64,000 nt of DNA from Myxococcales bacterium (GTDB taxonomy: Bacteria; Myxococcota_A; Polyangia; Nannocystales; Nannocystaceae), in contig JACKDW010000010.1 in the NCBI GenBank assembly GCA_020633295.1, positions 302,437 to 366,436 of the forward strand, written 5' to 3'. The notes below the pieces were generated by a model. The model was not told the origin of the DNA and made no database searches. It worked only from the letters and a program-made list of their open reading frames with translations. Position numbers and translations under genes: made by a program. Below are positions 1-9,897 of this stretch, in pieces. The first letter of the stretch is position 1, and each line of letters begins with the position of its first letter.

Positions 1-537
1 CGCTCGCGCGCCAGCCATCCGCTCGGCACGCCCCCCGGACGCGACGAGTCGCGCCCGCTGTTTGCGCGCCCAGGCTGGCGCGGCGCGCCGCGGAAGAGCG
101 AGGTCCCGATGGGTGTGGGCGTTTCGGCTGCACGCGACGAGCACAGTCGTCGCCGCGCTGCGCGGCGTGTGCACGCGGTCACCGGGCCCCGCGAGCACGC
201 CGCGACTTTCGCCACCGGCCGTGGTGACCGAACCACGTCGTCAATTGGCGCCCTGCAACTTCGTTGCGCTCGAGGATAACTCGCCAACCTCGGTGTTGGC
301 ATCCGGCCGGCCGGCTCGTAGCGACGAGCGAATTGCCTGTGACTCGAGACATGTGGTCGCGAATCGAACTCAGCACCACGAGCGCTCGGTGCAGCGCGCG
401 CCTATGTCCTGGTCGCTCGCGCGCGTGGTCATTTCCGCGTAGCCGCGGTATCGCGCGCTTGGACAGCTGACGCGACGCCGGCTCCGCGGCCGGCCGCAGT
501 GACCGCGCGCTATAATGGGCTCGTGTGATAATCGAGT

Positions 538-566
538 TTCACCCTGTCACTCAGGACATGTATAAT
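538..566 (+). promoter_or_regulatory. Possible sigma-70 promoter
   Basis: TTCACC (538-543) and a perfect TATAAT (561-566) are separated by 17 bases, in a locally AT-richer spot. A second TATAAT at 511-516 has no -35 partner. If used, it would give a leader of about 300 bases to the gene at 877. Confidence 0.3.
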
Positions 567-750
567 CGGAGACGTTAGCTCCTCAATATTCACTCTGACC
601 CAGCGCTATGAGCAGTCCCGCGCGCTCTATCAGACGGTAGCCCACCAATTATTTACGGTGGGTACATCGAAAAGCGCGAAGTGGAGCGTGATCTGGCCAA
701 ATACGCACGTCGCCGCGGCGGGGCAATATCGACCGGCCGCGAGCATTCTC

Positions 751-780
751 GAGCGCGGGCGCGCGCGGGCGCGCGCGGGC
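751..780. repeat. 10-bp GC tandem repeat, 3 copies
   Basis: Three near-identical copies of a GCGCGCGGGC unit lie just upstream of the gene at 877. They fall in the open-frame extension upstream of the ATG, which argues that the extension is not coding. Confidence 0.7.
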
Positions 781-876
781 GCCCGTGAGGGCCCGCCATG
801 CAGGCGGATTTTCGAGTTTGGCCCTGGTCTTGATCGCGGAGAATCCTGCTTCGACTCGAGAAGAAGGCGAGATTTC

Positions 877-3585
877 ATGGGATGGCTTCGTCAATCCTGG
901 CAACGGGCGGGCTGCGGCTCGGCGAACGAGCTCGCGGAGCTGCTCTTGGCGCACGAAGACGTGCCGTCATCGATGTCGATCAAGGCGAGCTCACTCGCCA
1001 ACAACCTCCGCTCGCTCGACGGCGGGAAGCGGCTCGGGTGGTGGCGACGACATCACCAGCTGATCGAGCCGCTCGCCTCAGTGCTGGAGCGCTCGCCCGA
1101 GGAGCTCGATCAGCTGCTCGTTGAGCCTCCAAAGAGCGAGGGCCCGGGTGGGGAGGAGTCGACGCGGATTCCGCTCGCCGCGAACGGCCGGCTGCGATCG
1201 CTCGAGCCGAGTGAGCCGCTCCCGCCCGGCTTCCCGGATCTGCTGCAACGCGCCGGACGCTGGCGGCGAACTTGGTGGACGACGCTCGACCGGCGCGCGC
1301 GCAGGATCGCGGGCCGGTGGCTCGAGGGGCGGGGGCTCGCGCGCTACGTCATCGCAACATCGTTGGCCGACGCGCTCGCCAAGATGCCGGTGGAGGGGCG
1401 GGTGTTCCTCGAGTTGACGACGCGTGTTGGCGCCGACGACTACAGCGCGTTCGCGAACGCGGCCGAGCTCGACTGCATCCAGCTGTGCGTCGCCGCGCCC
1501 TTCCACTGGCGATCGAGGTGGGCGCCAGCGCCCGGGGGGCCGTTCATATTCCGTGCGCCAAGTGAATCCGGCCCCTGGGTCGAAGCCGATTCCGCCCCGC
1601 TCGCCGAGACGATCGAGCCACTCCTGATCTGGGCCGTGGACAGAATCCCGAACGCGCGTCGTCCCAAGGGGGACGCGCTCGTCGCTGACGTACGCGCCCT
1701 CGACCCCATGTACACGTTCACCGGCCCGGGGGACTTGCTCGACTTCGTCGGCCTCTGGACCGCTACACCCGAACGAGATCGCCCAACTGTCGGCGATCGC
1801 GACGCGTGGGCCCGGCGTCGCTTGGGGGCGTTCAACAGCCATGAGTCGCCGCAGCCGCGCGTAGAGCTGGATGAGGTTGTCGGCGCGTTGTTGCGCGGAG
1901 TGCTCTCAGAAGATCCCGAGGTGTGGCTCTACGGGCAGGAGCGAGTGAAGTGGCGCGACTACTTAAAGAAGGAGCACGTCGCATCTCCGGACGCGCCGAC
2001 GCTGCGCGAACTCCTCGGGAGCGCCGACGCGGAGCTCGACGCTGACAAAATCGAACTGCTCCGCGAAGCGCTTGCGCCGTCGCCGGACGCGGCTCTGGAT
2101 CAACTTCGCGGAGCGGGGCTTCTCGTGCTCGTGGGCGAAGGCTGCGAGAGCTTGGATCCGCTCTGGGCTGTCAACCTCCGATACCTCGAGGCGCTCGAGC
2201 AGAAACTCGACGGCGAGGCGCGCGAGCTCGGGTCGCTCGCGTTGCACGAGAGCCTGGTCGATCCGATCGTCGAGCGGCTGCTCGCCGGCTTCGCGAACGG
2301 AGACTTTCGCCGCGCTCGGCGTGTCCTCGGCGACGCGAAACGGATGACTACAGACGGTCGGGTGCTCGCGGCCTACGAGGTTTGTACCTGCGCGCTGGGT
2401 CTCGCCGGCCTCGTCCTCCCTGAGCTTCCTCCCGATCTTGTTGGGCTCGGCCTCGCGGCGCTGCGTCAAACGCTGATCGCCATCGACGGCGAGCCCGCCG
2501 GGCTTGTCGTCCCGCTCGCGGATGACTCGCTCTGCTCGCTCCCAGTGTTCGTCCTGGTCGCGCTGACCTTGGAGGTCGCCCTCGGCCCCGAAGTCGAGCG
2601 CGAGCACAGCGACGAGCTATCGCGACTCTGCACGCGCGCCAGTGGTGCCATCAGCCGGCTGATTCGCGTGCCCGTTCGTGGTCCGCAGTTGGTTCAAGGC
2701 GCGTTCCGGCTCGGCGCGAAGCTGAGTCCACCACTCGGCGAGAAATCCAAGGTTCTGGCGTCGGATGAACTCCGACTCCCGATGCGGCTGTACAACGCGG
2801 CGCCAGCGTGGCGTGACGCGAGCAAGTTTGCGCGATTGTTGATAGGGATCGAGCAGCAAGCTCGTTGTTCGACGCTCTCTCTCTCTCCAAGTGCTCTGCT
2901 CCTTGGGATCGAAGCTGTCAGCGCCCATGCGGTTGGAACTCCCGGGAGCCTCTTTGAGATCCTCTGGAAACTCTGGGAGTTCACAGGTGACCTGGACGAG
3001 ACTCCGCCTCTTCGATGGATCGAAGAATCTCCTAGAGCGGCGGAACGTGTCTGGCGCTATGGATCAACGGACCGTCACAGGCCGTTCCTGCTCGCGCTTC
3101 TCGAGCGACACGAATTTCCGCTCTGCGTCGCGCGGGCATTCTCGGCCGAAGACTGGCGCATGTGGCTTACCTTGATCCTTGACGAGGAGTCCCCTCGCTT
3201 GAGCCCCCAGGCGCCATCCTCATGGGATCTGCTCCCGAGAGCCGTTGCGAGCGACTTCGTGGCCAATGTCCAGATCGACGATTTCTCGAGATCGGAGATC
3301 GCCGACGCGATGTGGAAGATCATCCCCGATCTCGTCGTCGCGCAGATCGAGTCTGGGCCGACCACGCTCGCTACCGCGTACGCCCGCCGGGCCCCAGACG
3401 CAGCGCTCAAGTCGGTGCTCTCCGCGATCGCGGCGCGTCTCAAAGAAGACGCCATAGACGTGAAGGAGCGTGAGCGAATCGCGTTCTGGCTAGAGAACAT
3501 CGCGAAAGGACGACGACCGGGCTGGCGCTCCGCCGTGAAGCTGCTTCGCCAACGTCTCACGAATCTGAGAAATCCTCTCGTCTGA
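877..3585 (+). CDS. Large protein of unknown function with HTH-like N-terminus
   Basis: About 902 residues, family not recognised. I chose the ATG at 877 over the longer open frame from 658 because AAGAAGGCGA lies just before it and the upstream part is repeat-derived, low-complexity sequence. Residues 1-75 are helical and resemble a small helix-turn-helix or adaptor module (ANELAELLLAHE ... LASVLERSPEELDQLL). The remainder looks like an alpha-helical solenoid with Leu/Ala-rich helices. No Walker A, protease or nuclease motif, signal peptide or membrane segment is visible, so it is probably cytoplasmic. It stands alone, with an IS3 remnant directly downstream. A regulator or a degenerate STAND-like sensor is possible, but this is a guess. 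Confidence 0.75.
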   Translation: MGWLRQSWQRAGCGSANELAELLLAHEDVPSSMSIKASSLANNLRSLDGGKRLGWWRRHHQLIEPLASVLERSPEELDQLLVEPPKSEGPGGEESTRIPLAANGRLRSLEPSEPLPPGFPDLLQRAGRWRRTWWTTLDRRARRIAGRWLEGRGLARYVIATSLADALAKMPVEGRVFLELTTRVGADDYSAFANAAELDCIQLCVAAPFHWRSRWAPAPGGPFIFRAPSESGPWVEADSAPLAETIEPLLIWAVDRIPNARRPKGDALVADVRALDPMYTFTGPGDLLDFVGLWTATPERDRPTVGDRDAWARRRLGAFNSHESPQPRVELDEVVGALLRGVLSEDPEVWLYGQERVKWRDYLKKEHVASPDAPTLRELLGSADAELDADKIELLREALAPSPDAALDQLRGAGLLVLVGEGCESLDPLWAVNLRYLEALEQKLDGEARELGSLALHESLVDPIVERLLAGFANGDFRRARRVLGDAKRMTTDGRVLAAYEVCTCALGLAGLVLPELPPDLVGLGLAALRQTLIAIDGEPAGLVVPLADDSLCSLPVFVLVALTLEVALGPEVEREHSDELSRLCTRASGAISRLIRVPVRGPQLVQGAFRLGAKLSPPLGEKSKVLASDELRLPMRLYNAAPAWRDASKFARLLIGIEQQARCSTLSLSPSALLLGIEAVSAHAVGTPGSLFEILWKLWEFTGDLDETPPLRWIEESPRAAERVWRYGSTDRHRPFLLALLERHEFPLCVARAFSAEDWRMWLTLILDEESPRLSPQAPSSWDLLPRAVASDFVANVQIDDFSRSEIADAMWKIIPDLVVAQIESGPTTLATAYARRAPDAALKSVLSAIAARLKEDAIDVKERERIAFWLENIAKGRRPGWRSAVKLLRQRLTNLRNPLV

Positions 3586-3913
3586 GAACGTCAGTTCGCC
3601 TGGCGATCAGGGGCGGCCAGCAGCCGCCGCCTCGTGTCTGCAAGAAGGCGCCCGTGCCTTCGCGCGCAAGCGCTATAGTGCGCGTTGACGAAACCGCGTG
3701 TTGTTGTTAGACGCCGAGTCGATCGGGGTGTTCTACAATCGTCAGCGTCGTCACTCGACTATCGGCTACGCTACGCCGGTCGAGTTCGAGGACCGTTTCT
3801 ACGCGGCTCTCCCGCGCGCACAAGTGTCGTAACCAGGCACGGACGCGCAACCGAGTTCGTCCGCGAGCACACTGGGAAAATCGTCGACGAGTACGTGACG
3901 CTGTCGGGGTAGC
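3586..3913. other. Spacer with IS remnant
   Basis: Apart from the IS3 transposase tail at 3716-3832, nothing is recognisable. The flanking bases do not show an intact IS end. Confidence 0.5.
3716..3832 (+). pseudogene. 3' remnant of IS3-family transposase OrfB
   Basis: Reading from 3716 to the TAA at 3830 gives ESIGVFYNRQRRHSTIGYAT followed by a tail ending LPRAQVS. This is almost identical to the C-terminus of the complete OrfB at 24754-25629 on the other strand. Only about 38 codons survive and all DDE residues are gone. It marks a former insertion of the same IS between the unknown gene and the GIDE gene. Confidence 0.85.
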
Positions 3914-5035
3914 TCAGGCGTGCGCCTGGTCATCCAGGCACGCTGGGTTGTCGCTGATCAGCAGCGGCGCTCGGTCCGCGTGCACCAGGCAGCGCCGCTC
4001 GGCGGCCTGGCTCCGGTACCCGCCTAGCTCGAGGACCGCGTCGGGATCGGGCTCATCGATCGCGTGCCCGATGACGGCGACGCGCTCTCCCTCCTCGAGC
4101 GCCCCCTCCTCGATCCGCAGCCGGAACCGCGTCGGGTCCAGCCGTCGGTCTCGAAGCGCGGACTCCGAGTACACGCCGCTGTCCTCGATCATCGCTCGCA
4201 GCAGCGCCGGCAGTTCGTCCCAGAGGTCCGTGCACTCGGCGTCCGCGAGCGTGGAGATCTTCGCTCCCGTAGGGTTAACGCGCACCCGCCCCGAGTCATC
4301 CTCGATGAAGAACGGCTCGCGCTGCCGTAGCGCGCCCACGCGCTCCCACTCGTCCCATCCGTGCCAGCGCCGCTTCGACTCGAACACGTACAGCTCGTAG
4401 TAAACGCAGGGGCGTCCGCTGATTGGCGCGAGCACCTCGGCGTCGTCGTGTCGGAGCGCGCCGACGATCTTCCCGGACTCGCTCGACGCATGCGCCGCAA
4501 CGCTGACGCGCGCCGCCGCCTTCAGGGGATCATCGATCGCCCGCGCGTCCTCGCGTTCTGTGTTCGAGGGCAAGCGCACGAGCGCCTGCCCGTTCGCAGA
4601 GCCGAGCAGCTTGAGCAACTCCCCCGCCAGCAGACTCGTGCGGTGCCCGAACACCGCGCCGAAGAAGAAGCCGGCGTACGCGAGCAGGAGCGTCGAGGTC
4701 ACCAGCGGAGCCGAGAACCACGCCATCGTCACGAGCACGAGCACCGCGAAGGTCCCGTCGTCCTTGAGCTTGATCCCTTTCGGGTACAACACCCTCATGT
4801 AGAGGTCACTCGGGCTACGGTGGCGCATCCACGCGGCCGCGAGCGGCCAGCGCAGCGCGGCGCGCTCAATCGTCGTTGCGCCGTCGTCCTCGGTGAGCGT
4901 CAGCTCCAACGTGATCCGTTTGTTCCAGAGCGTCAGCAATACGCCCTCATCACGCCGCTCCGACCATACCTCGACCGAGAGCCCGCGCTCGCGCGCCGCC
5001 GCGGCGACGAGCTCGGCGTAGCGCTCCGCTGACAT
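3914..5035 (-). CDS. GIDE-domain membrane protein
   Basis: About 373 residues from the ATG at 5035; an upstream extension to 5152 is open but less protein-like. Two adjacent hydrophobic stretches near residues 94-128 form a hairpin membrane anchor. The C-terminal half (ALRHDDAEVLAPISGRPCVY, then a WHGWDEW segment and FFIEDDSGRVRVNP) matches the GIDE fold seen in MULAN-type E3 ligases and their bacterial relatives. There is no RING domain, which is normal for the bacterial family. Its role is unknown; envelope-stress or membrane-associated signalling is only a guess. It is transcribed away from the M16 protease gene and may follow the TonB-domain lipoprotein gene on the same strand. Confidence 0.75.
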   Translation of the reverse strand: MSAERYAELVAAAARERGLSVEVWSERRDEGVLLTLWNKRITLELTLTEDDGATTIERAALRWPLAAAWMRHRSPSDLYMRVLYPKGIKLKDDGTFAVLVLVTMAWFSAPLVTSTLLLAYAGFFFGAVFGHRTSLLAGELLKLLGSANGQALVRLPSNTEREDARAIDDPLKAAARVSVAAHASSESGKIVGALRHDDAEVLAPISGRPCVYYELYVFESKRRWHGWDEWERVGALRQREPFFIEDDSGRVRVNPTGAKISTLADAECTDLWDELPALLRAMIEDSGVYSESALRDRRLDPTRFRLRIEEGALEEGERVAVIGHAIDEPDPDAVLELGGYRSQAAERRCLVHADRAPLLISDNPACLDDQAHA

Positions 5036-5441
5036 GGGGAACGGGCGTTTTCGGTGTACGAGCGCGAGGTTGGGCAATCGGACCTCCTGCACGCGGTGGC
5101 CGGAGCCACGGCGCCTCCATGATAGGATGAGCGCCGCGCCTTGATGGCGCACCGAGGGCGCTCGCGCGCGTCGCTCGCCATCGACGCGATGTCACCGGTC
5201 GGGAACGTCCGCCGCTCCCCCCTGGCGGGCATCTCGAGTCGGAGGGCGGGCTCGAGGCGCTGTTTGACTATTGTCAGATCCTGGAGTCGGTCATCGTCCC
5301 AGCGGGGTACCGGTTCCTGTTCCAGCGCCACGGTCTGGCGCCGAGGGCGAGGAAGGAAACGCCGGGCGGGCGCGACGGACACGGCAAACACGGGCGAGCC
5401 GCCGACGCGCGACTTGAGCGACGCGCCTCGGGTGGGCGCGC
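5036..5441. other. Spacer with unassigned open frames
   Basis: Two overlapping open frames are visible. On the minus strand an ATG at 5445 overlaps the stop of the upstream lipoprotein gene (ATGA) and opens a frame rich in Arg and Pro. On the plus strand a frame with no start (about 5131-5520) encodes LFDYCQILESVIVPAGYRFL, which looks protein-like. Neither matches a family I know. One may be a decayed gene. Confidence 0.3.
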
Positions 5442-5894
5442 TCATGAGGTCGGCTTCCGCACCATCTTGAACTCAATGTTCGAACACGCACGGACGGCCA
5501 CGCCCTCATGCATGATCGCCTGAAAGCGCCAGCGCCGGATCGTTCTGATCATGACCGCGTCAAGATAGTCCTCACCGGACGACCGCTTCAGCTCCACCGC
5601 GTCGACCGCTCCGCGCGTGTCGACGCAATACTCCAGGATGATGTGCATCCCGTCGCCGCGCTTGAGCATCGGTGATTGAGCGAGCTCATCGAAGGGCGGG
5701 TCGGGCGTGTACAGCTCGAGCTCGCGGTCGTAGGGGAGCATCACGTCCGTCCCGGGGAGGATCCAGAGGCGCTCTTCTTCTTGGAAGGGGGGTCGCGTCT
5801 CGCCGCCGCCCTGGGCCCCACAGCCGGCGGTGAGCGCCATGGCGATCGCCAGCACCACGCTAGTGGACGTTCGGTGTCGTCGTTGGTGCGTCAC
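5442..5894 (-). CDS. TonB-domain lipoprotein
   Basis: A 150-residue lipoprotein. The N-terminus has basic residues, a short hydrophobic core and a lipobox (ALTAGC), so it should be lipidated and anchored in a membrane. The C-terminal half (CVDTRGAVDAVELKRSSGED, then DAVMIRTIRRWRF) is a TonB C-terminal-like fold, in which a conserved Trp-Arg-Phe motif ends the central helix. Such single-domain proteins are common in myxobacteria and are probably periplasmic adaptors rather than true TonB energy transducers, because no N-terminal transmembrane helix or Pro-rich spanner is present. The gene is monocistronic or heads a short unit with the GIDE gene. Confidence 0.75.
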   Translation of the reverse strand: MTHQRRHRTSTSVVLAIAMALTAGCGAQGGGETRPPFQEEERLWILPGTDVMLPYDRELELYTPDPPFDELAQSPMLKRGDGMHIILEYCVDTRGAVDAVELKRSSGEDYLDAVMIRTIRRWRFQAIMHEGVAVRACSNIEFKMVRKPTS

Positions 5895-6529
5895 AGTTGG
5901 TGAATCCAGTGCATGCCGTGGTATCGATCCTTAGGATAGGCGGAGATCGGCCTCAGCGCTCGCCACCGGTCGTGGCGTCCTCTGCGAAGCCGCCGCTGTC
6001 ATCACCAGTGTTGGTGAACCCGTTGAACGACGAAGGGACACAGGGGCTTGGTAGAGCTCATGAGGAGGGGTCTGCGCGTCGGATCGCGCGCACGGACTGT
6101 CGGGAAAGCCTCCTGCTTGTGGCTACACCCGGAGAACGCGAGTGTGAGGCCAACCGCCCACCGGCTTCCTCGTTGCAGGACGCGTGAAGGTCCACTCTGG
6201 CCTCGTTTGCCGCCCAAGCGCGGCGGCGATATCTTGGAGCGCAGGGGCATGCGCGTGTGTCCTCTCAATAATAGTGAAGCGAGACGGGGCGTACTGCGTG
6301 ATCGATGCGACGGCGGATTGAGCCTGGCGACCCGTCGGATCTTCCCAGACGAGGCTCGCGCCCAGAGGGCGCACGCCGTTGGCGACGCCGGACGCTCCGC
6401 GATCGATACCGCGCGCAAGGGACGGAGCCCCTTGGAATAGCGGAGCGCGAGACCGCTCGCGGCCGCCTCTGCTTCACGGTGTGTTGCGCCACTGGCTCGT
6501 CGCGCTCGTCTTTAGGATCGAGGAACTCC
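5895..6529. other. Long intergenic region
   Basis: Divergent promoter region between the TonB-domain lipoprotein and the M16 protease. One minus-strand open frame contains a lipobox-like run (WAVGLTLAFSGCSHKQ, around 6110-6160) but has poor flanking protein character. I do not call it a gene. Confidence 0.4.
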
Positions 6530-9340
6530 ATGAAACGCTTGTTCTCCCGACGGGCCTCCAACCTGCTCGCCGCTGCCGTATCCGTAGCGGGTCTGACGGC
6601 GTGCGCGAGCCTACCCGACCTCCCGCGTCCCTCACGCGAACTCACATTTGACGACTCCGGCCTCCTGATCTCCTACAAGAACGGCCTGCGCCTGTTCCAC
6701 GTTCAGGACACGAGCACGAACCTCGCGCAGGTCGACGTGCGCTACGACGTCGGCTCGCGTGACGATCCCGAGGGACAGGCCGGCATGGCCCACCTCGTCG
6801 AGCACCTGATGTTCGAGGTCACGCCGCCCGCGGCTGAGGGGCAGACCCTGAAGCAGGCTCTCGCAGACGCGAGCCTGTACCACAACGCCTACACCAACTG
6901 GGACGAGACGCACTACGTGGCGACCGGTCTAGCGAGCGAGGCCACGCGTATGCTCGAGCTCGAGGCCGCGCGGCTCTCGGCGGTCTGCGACGACCTCTCC
7001 GAGGAGACCTTCCTCCGTGAGCGCGAGGTCGTGCGCAACGAGATCCGTCAGCGCATCGGCAGCCGTCGTGACGCGCTGTACCGCCAGCTGCTCGCCGCGA
7101 TCTACCCGGAGGGGCACGCTTACCGCGAGTACATCGGGGGGGACGATGTCCAGCTCGCCGCGATCTCGCGGGACGACGCGTGTCAGTTCTTCCAGCGCCA
7201 CTACGTCCCGGCCAACGCGACCGTGGTCGTCACCGGGGACGTCGACGGCGCATCGGTGCGAGCCGTCGCGGACCGCGTCCTGGGTCCGCTAGCAAGGGAG
7301 CCGGAGTTGCCGCGTCCCGAGGTCGCGGCGACGACGCTCTCTCGCCGTCGTGTCGAGTTCACGGCTGACGTGGATCGCCCGCGCGTTGCCATCGCCTTCA
7401 TGGTACCGCCGCGTTTTCACGAGGACGCCTTCGCCGTCGAGATTTTCTGCGAGCTAATCGACAGTATGCTCCATCGGATCGTCCGGGAGGACGGGTTCAT
7501 CGCCGACGCGGATAGCGTGAAGATCGGCGGCAAGCGTGCCCCGGCGTTCGTGGTGTCCGCGACCGTGCGCGATGAGGCCGACCTGAAGAAGGCTGAGAAG
7601 AGCCTGTGGCACGCCGTCGACGCGTCGCTGCAGGCGGTCGCGGATGGGGCACACATGAACGAGAACGCGCGTCAGGTCAAGCGCGCCGATGTTCTGCGCC
7701 GCGTGGAGCGACTCGACACGCGTGGTGTCGCGCTCGCGGACTACTTCGAGGCGCCGCGCGGCTACGGCTTCTACCAGGGCGACCTCCTGGGGTTGCGGCG
7801 ACTCGACGGGACTCGCGTCTATGAGGTCTCGCGGCGCACCTTCGCGCGCGAGCGGGCACTGACAATGGTCGCGCGGCCAGCCGCGAACGACGAGGCAGAG
7901 CAGGTCCGCGCCGGGGTGCGCTTCGACGTGAACTCGCACTCGCCTGACGAGCGAGCGTCCGGGCTCACGCTCGCCGACGCCTCCCGCCCGATCGAATACA
8001 AGCCGGGGAAGGCGCGGGCGGAGGGGGTGCAGCGCTACCGTCTCGAGAACGGTCTCCAAGTCGTGCTCGCCCCGCGCACCGCGATGCCGCTCGTCGACAT
8101 CCGGCTCGTGTTCGACGTGGGCGACGTCGACTCGCCGGATGATCAGCCGGCGCTCGCCAGTCTGGTGGCGGACGCGATCGAGCCCGACACCGCGGGTGAG
8201 GAGTACAATCTGGTGCGTGGTTTCTTCCTCGCAGGCGGGCAACTGTTCGTCTCCGTGCAGAACGAGACGACCACATTCCGGGCGCGGGGGCTGGCGATCT
8301 ATCAAGACTACCTCTTGGGCGGACTCGCGGCCCAGACGGCGCGCGGTGTGTTCGAGGACAGCGACCTTGCGAAGTCTCGAAAGGTGATGCGCGAGCGCTT
8401 GTCACAGCCCGACCACATAACCCGCGCCCCCGCTTATCGCTCGTTGCGGGCCGCCGCCTACGGCGATTCCCACCCATACGCGAGGGCGCAAGAGCCCACA
8501 CTCGAGCAGCTCGACGCGCTCTCGCCGGCGACGTTACGGAAGTTCAAGCGGCAGCACTACCGGGCCGACAACGCGACCCTCGTGATGGCCGGGCGCTTCG
8601 ATCCCGCGATCGCCAGAGCGCATATCAAGCAGCAGTTCGGGACCGTGAGTCTCGACGGCGCGATCGAGCGCTGGAACGAGGCCGCCGCGCCCCACCCGAA
8701 CCGCGCGATCACGCCGCGCGACGCCGGACCTGTACACCTCGCGCGCGAGGACACCCGGACGACGCAGACCGAGCTCGTCGTTGTGCTGCCCCCGGTCTCC
8801 GCGATCGACGAGCGATATCCCGAGCGGCTGGTGATGGTCGAGCTCGTCGACGCGGTTGTAGGGCGCGTTCGATCGCAACGCGGGGCGAGCTACGGCGTCA
8901 ACGCGTACCTCGACGGAGATCGCGGTCCATCCGCGATCATGGTCCGGGGGCACGTCGACTCCGCGCGAGTGGGTGAGGCGCTCGCCGAGTTGCTGCGCCA
9001 GCTCGAGTCGGTCAAGCGGCTCGGATCGTCGGACGAGCTGGCGATCGAGTTCGCGACGGCCCGCCGCGCGGTGCTTCGTCGGCTGCTCGCCGAGGCTGGT
9101 GACGCGTCGTCGCTCGCCCATCAACTCGCGTTTGTGGCGCGTCACGAGCTCCCCGATGACTTCTTCGACACGCTCGCGGAGCGTGTGGCGAGCGTACGCC
9201 TCGAAGACGTGGACGCGCTGATCGTCGAGGAGGTCGCGGTCGAACGCGCACGGACGCTGCTCATTGGGCCGCGCGCGGCGGTCACGGCGGCCTACGGGGA
9301 GGTTGGCTTCGATGACGTTCGCTGGGTTAGCGAGCCGTAG
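6530..9340 (+). CDS. M16 family zinc protease, two-domain lipoprotein
   Basis: About 936 residues from the ATG at 6530, preceded by AGGATCGAGGAA. The signal peptide ends in a lipobox (AGLTAC), so the enzyme is probably anchored in the outer membrane. The first M16 domain carries the inverted zinc motif HLVEH (residues 88-92), and REREVVRNEIRQR near residues 163-175 supplies the third ligand. The second domain begins near residue 500 (ENGLQVVLAPRT) and lacks the HxxEH motif. That is the usual active/inactive pairing of pitrilysin-like peptidases. The expected role is cleavage of peptides in the periplasm or at the surface. The long upstream open frame is not used: it has no SD and would bury the signal peptide. 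Confidence 0.92.
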   Translation: MKRLFSRRASNLLAAAVSVAGLTACASLPDLPRPSRELTFDDSGLLISYKNGLRLFHVQDTSTNLAQVDVRYDVGSRDDPEGQAGMAHLVEHLMFEVTPPAAEGQTLKQALADASLYHNAYTNWDETHYVATGLASEATRMLELEAARLSAVCDDLSEETFLREREVVRNEIRQRIGSRRDALYRQLLAAIYPEGHAYREYIGGDDVQLAAISRDDACQFFQRHYVPANATVVVTGDVDGASVRAVADRVLGPLAREPELPRPEVAATTLSRRRVEFTADVDRPRVAIAFMVPPRFHEDAFAVEIFCELIDSMLHRIVREDGFIADADSVKIGGKRAPAFVVSATVRDEADLKKAEKSLWHAVDASLQAVADGAHMNENARQVKRADVLRRVERLDTRGVALADYFEAPRGYGFYQGDLLGLRRLDGTRVYEVSRRTFARERALTMVARPAANDEAEQVRAGVRFDVNSHSPDERASGLTLADASRPIEYKPGKARAEGVQRYRLENGLQVVLAPRTAMPLVDIRLVFDVGDVDSPDDQPALASLVADAIEPDTAGEEYNLVRGFFLAGGQLFVSVQNETTTFRARGLAIYQDYLLGGLAAQTARGVFEDSDLAKSRKVMRERLSQPDHITRAPAYRSLRAAAYGDSHPYARAQEPTLEQLDALSPATLRKFKRQHYRADNATLVMAGRFDPAIARAHIKQQFGTVSLDGAIERWNEAAAPHPNRAITPRDAGPVHLAREDTRTTQTELVVVLPPVSAIDERYPERLVMVELVDAVVGRVRSQRGASYGVNAYLDGDRGPSAIMVRGHVDSARVGEALAELLRQLESVKRLGSSDELAIEFATARRAVLRRLLAEAGDASSLAHQLAFVARHELPDDFFDTLAERVASVRLEDVDALIVEEVAVERARTLLIGPRAAVTAAYGEVGFDDVRWVSEP

Positions 9341-9486
9341 TGCGCGTGCTGACGCACGTCATCGACTACCGTGATGTGAGGCGATGTGGCTGCGAGCGGC
9401 CTCCTCGGCCCGAGAAACCGTTGCGCATTCCCATGGCTAGACTCGGGCGGGGGTGAACTGGAGTCCGGCCGCGTTCGCGGGCGTCG
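9341..9486. other. Short spacer
   Basis: Convergent junction between the M16 gene and the minus-strand fragment. No strong terminator hairpin is visible. Confidence 0.4.
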
Positions 9487-9726
9487 CTACGCAGGGCCGC
9501 CGAAGTAATCGACGAGTCCACGCCAACGTGGTCCCGCGGCCGCCGCATACCGGGCGGCGTCCTTGAATTGACCGGCTTCTTGGAGTTCGAGTGCGCGTAG
9601 GACTTCAGGCATACCGTTGAACTCTGCGAGATCGCGAAGCTGGACAATCGCGATCGTCGCGCGACCATGTGCGCTGGGCGGCGCGACGACGAGCTGGTGC
9701 GCCTCGAGGCGCGGGCCCTCGCACGC
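9487..9726 (-). pseudogene. 5'-truncated copy of the gene at 43341
   Basis: From ACEGPRLEAHQLVVAPPSAH to the stop, this frame is about 80 residues long and nearly identical to the C-terminal 80 residues of the 131-residue protein at 43341-43736. Upstream of residue A the similarity ends abruptly and the frame continues into unrelated Arg-rich sequence. This copy has therefore lost about 50 N-terminal codons. It lies just downstream of the TPR kinase gene, on the same strand. Confidence 0.75.
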
Positions 9727-9897
9727 GGAACGCGCTGCGACAGCGCCCGTCGAGTGTCCTCTCGCGACGGCTAGCGTCTCGCCAGCACACGACATCGCAC
9801 CTGTGGAACGCCGCGTCAGACGCCGCTCAAGGGCACTGCGCGCGCCAGGCCTCGACGTCATCGCGCGCAGCAGCGTGGGCCGGGGGGCCCGCGCCGG

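Larger units (their letters stand above)
1..876. other. Gene-poor leader region
   Basis: I see no convincing gene here. The few open frames lack a ribosome site and recognisable protein features. The stretch contains a short GC-rich direct repeat and one promoter-like pair, listed separately. Confidence 0.5.

Noticed and set aside
6002..6418. Minus-strand ORF with a lipobox-like FSGC
   Set aside because: The hydrophobic core is short, the rest of the frame is Arg/Pro-rich and there is no ribosome site.
9487..9861. Full-length ORF of 124 codons as an intact gene
   Set aside because: Only the last 80 codons match the paralogue at 43341. The first part is unrelated Arg-rich sequence without a ribosome site.
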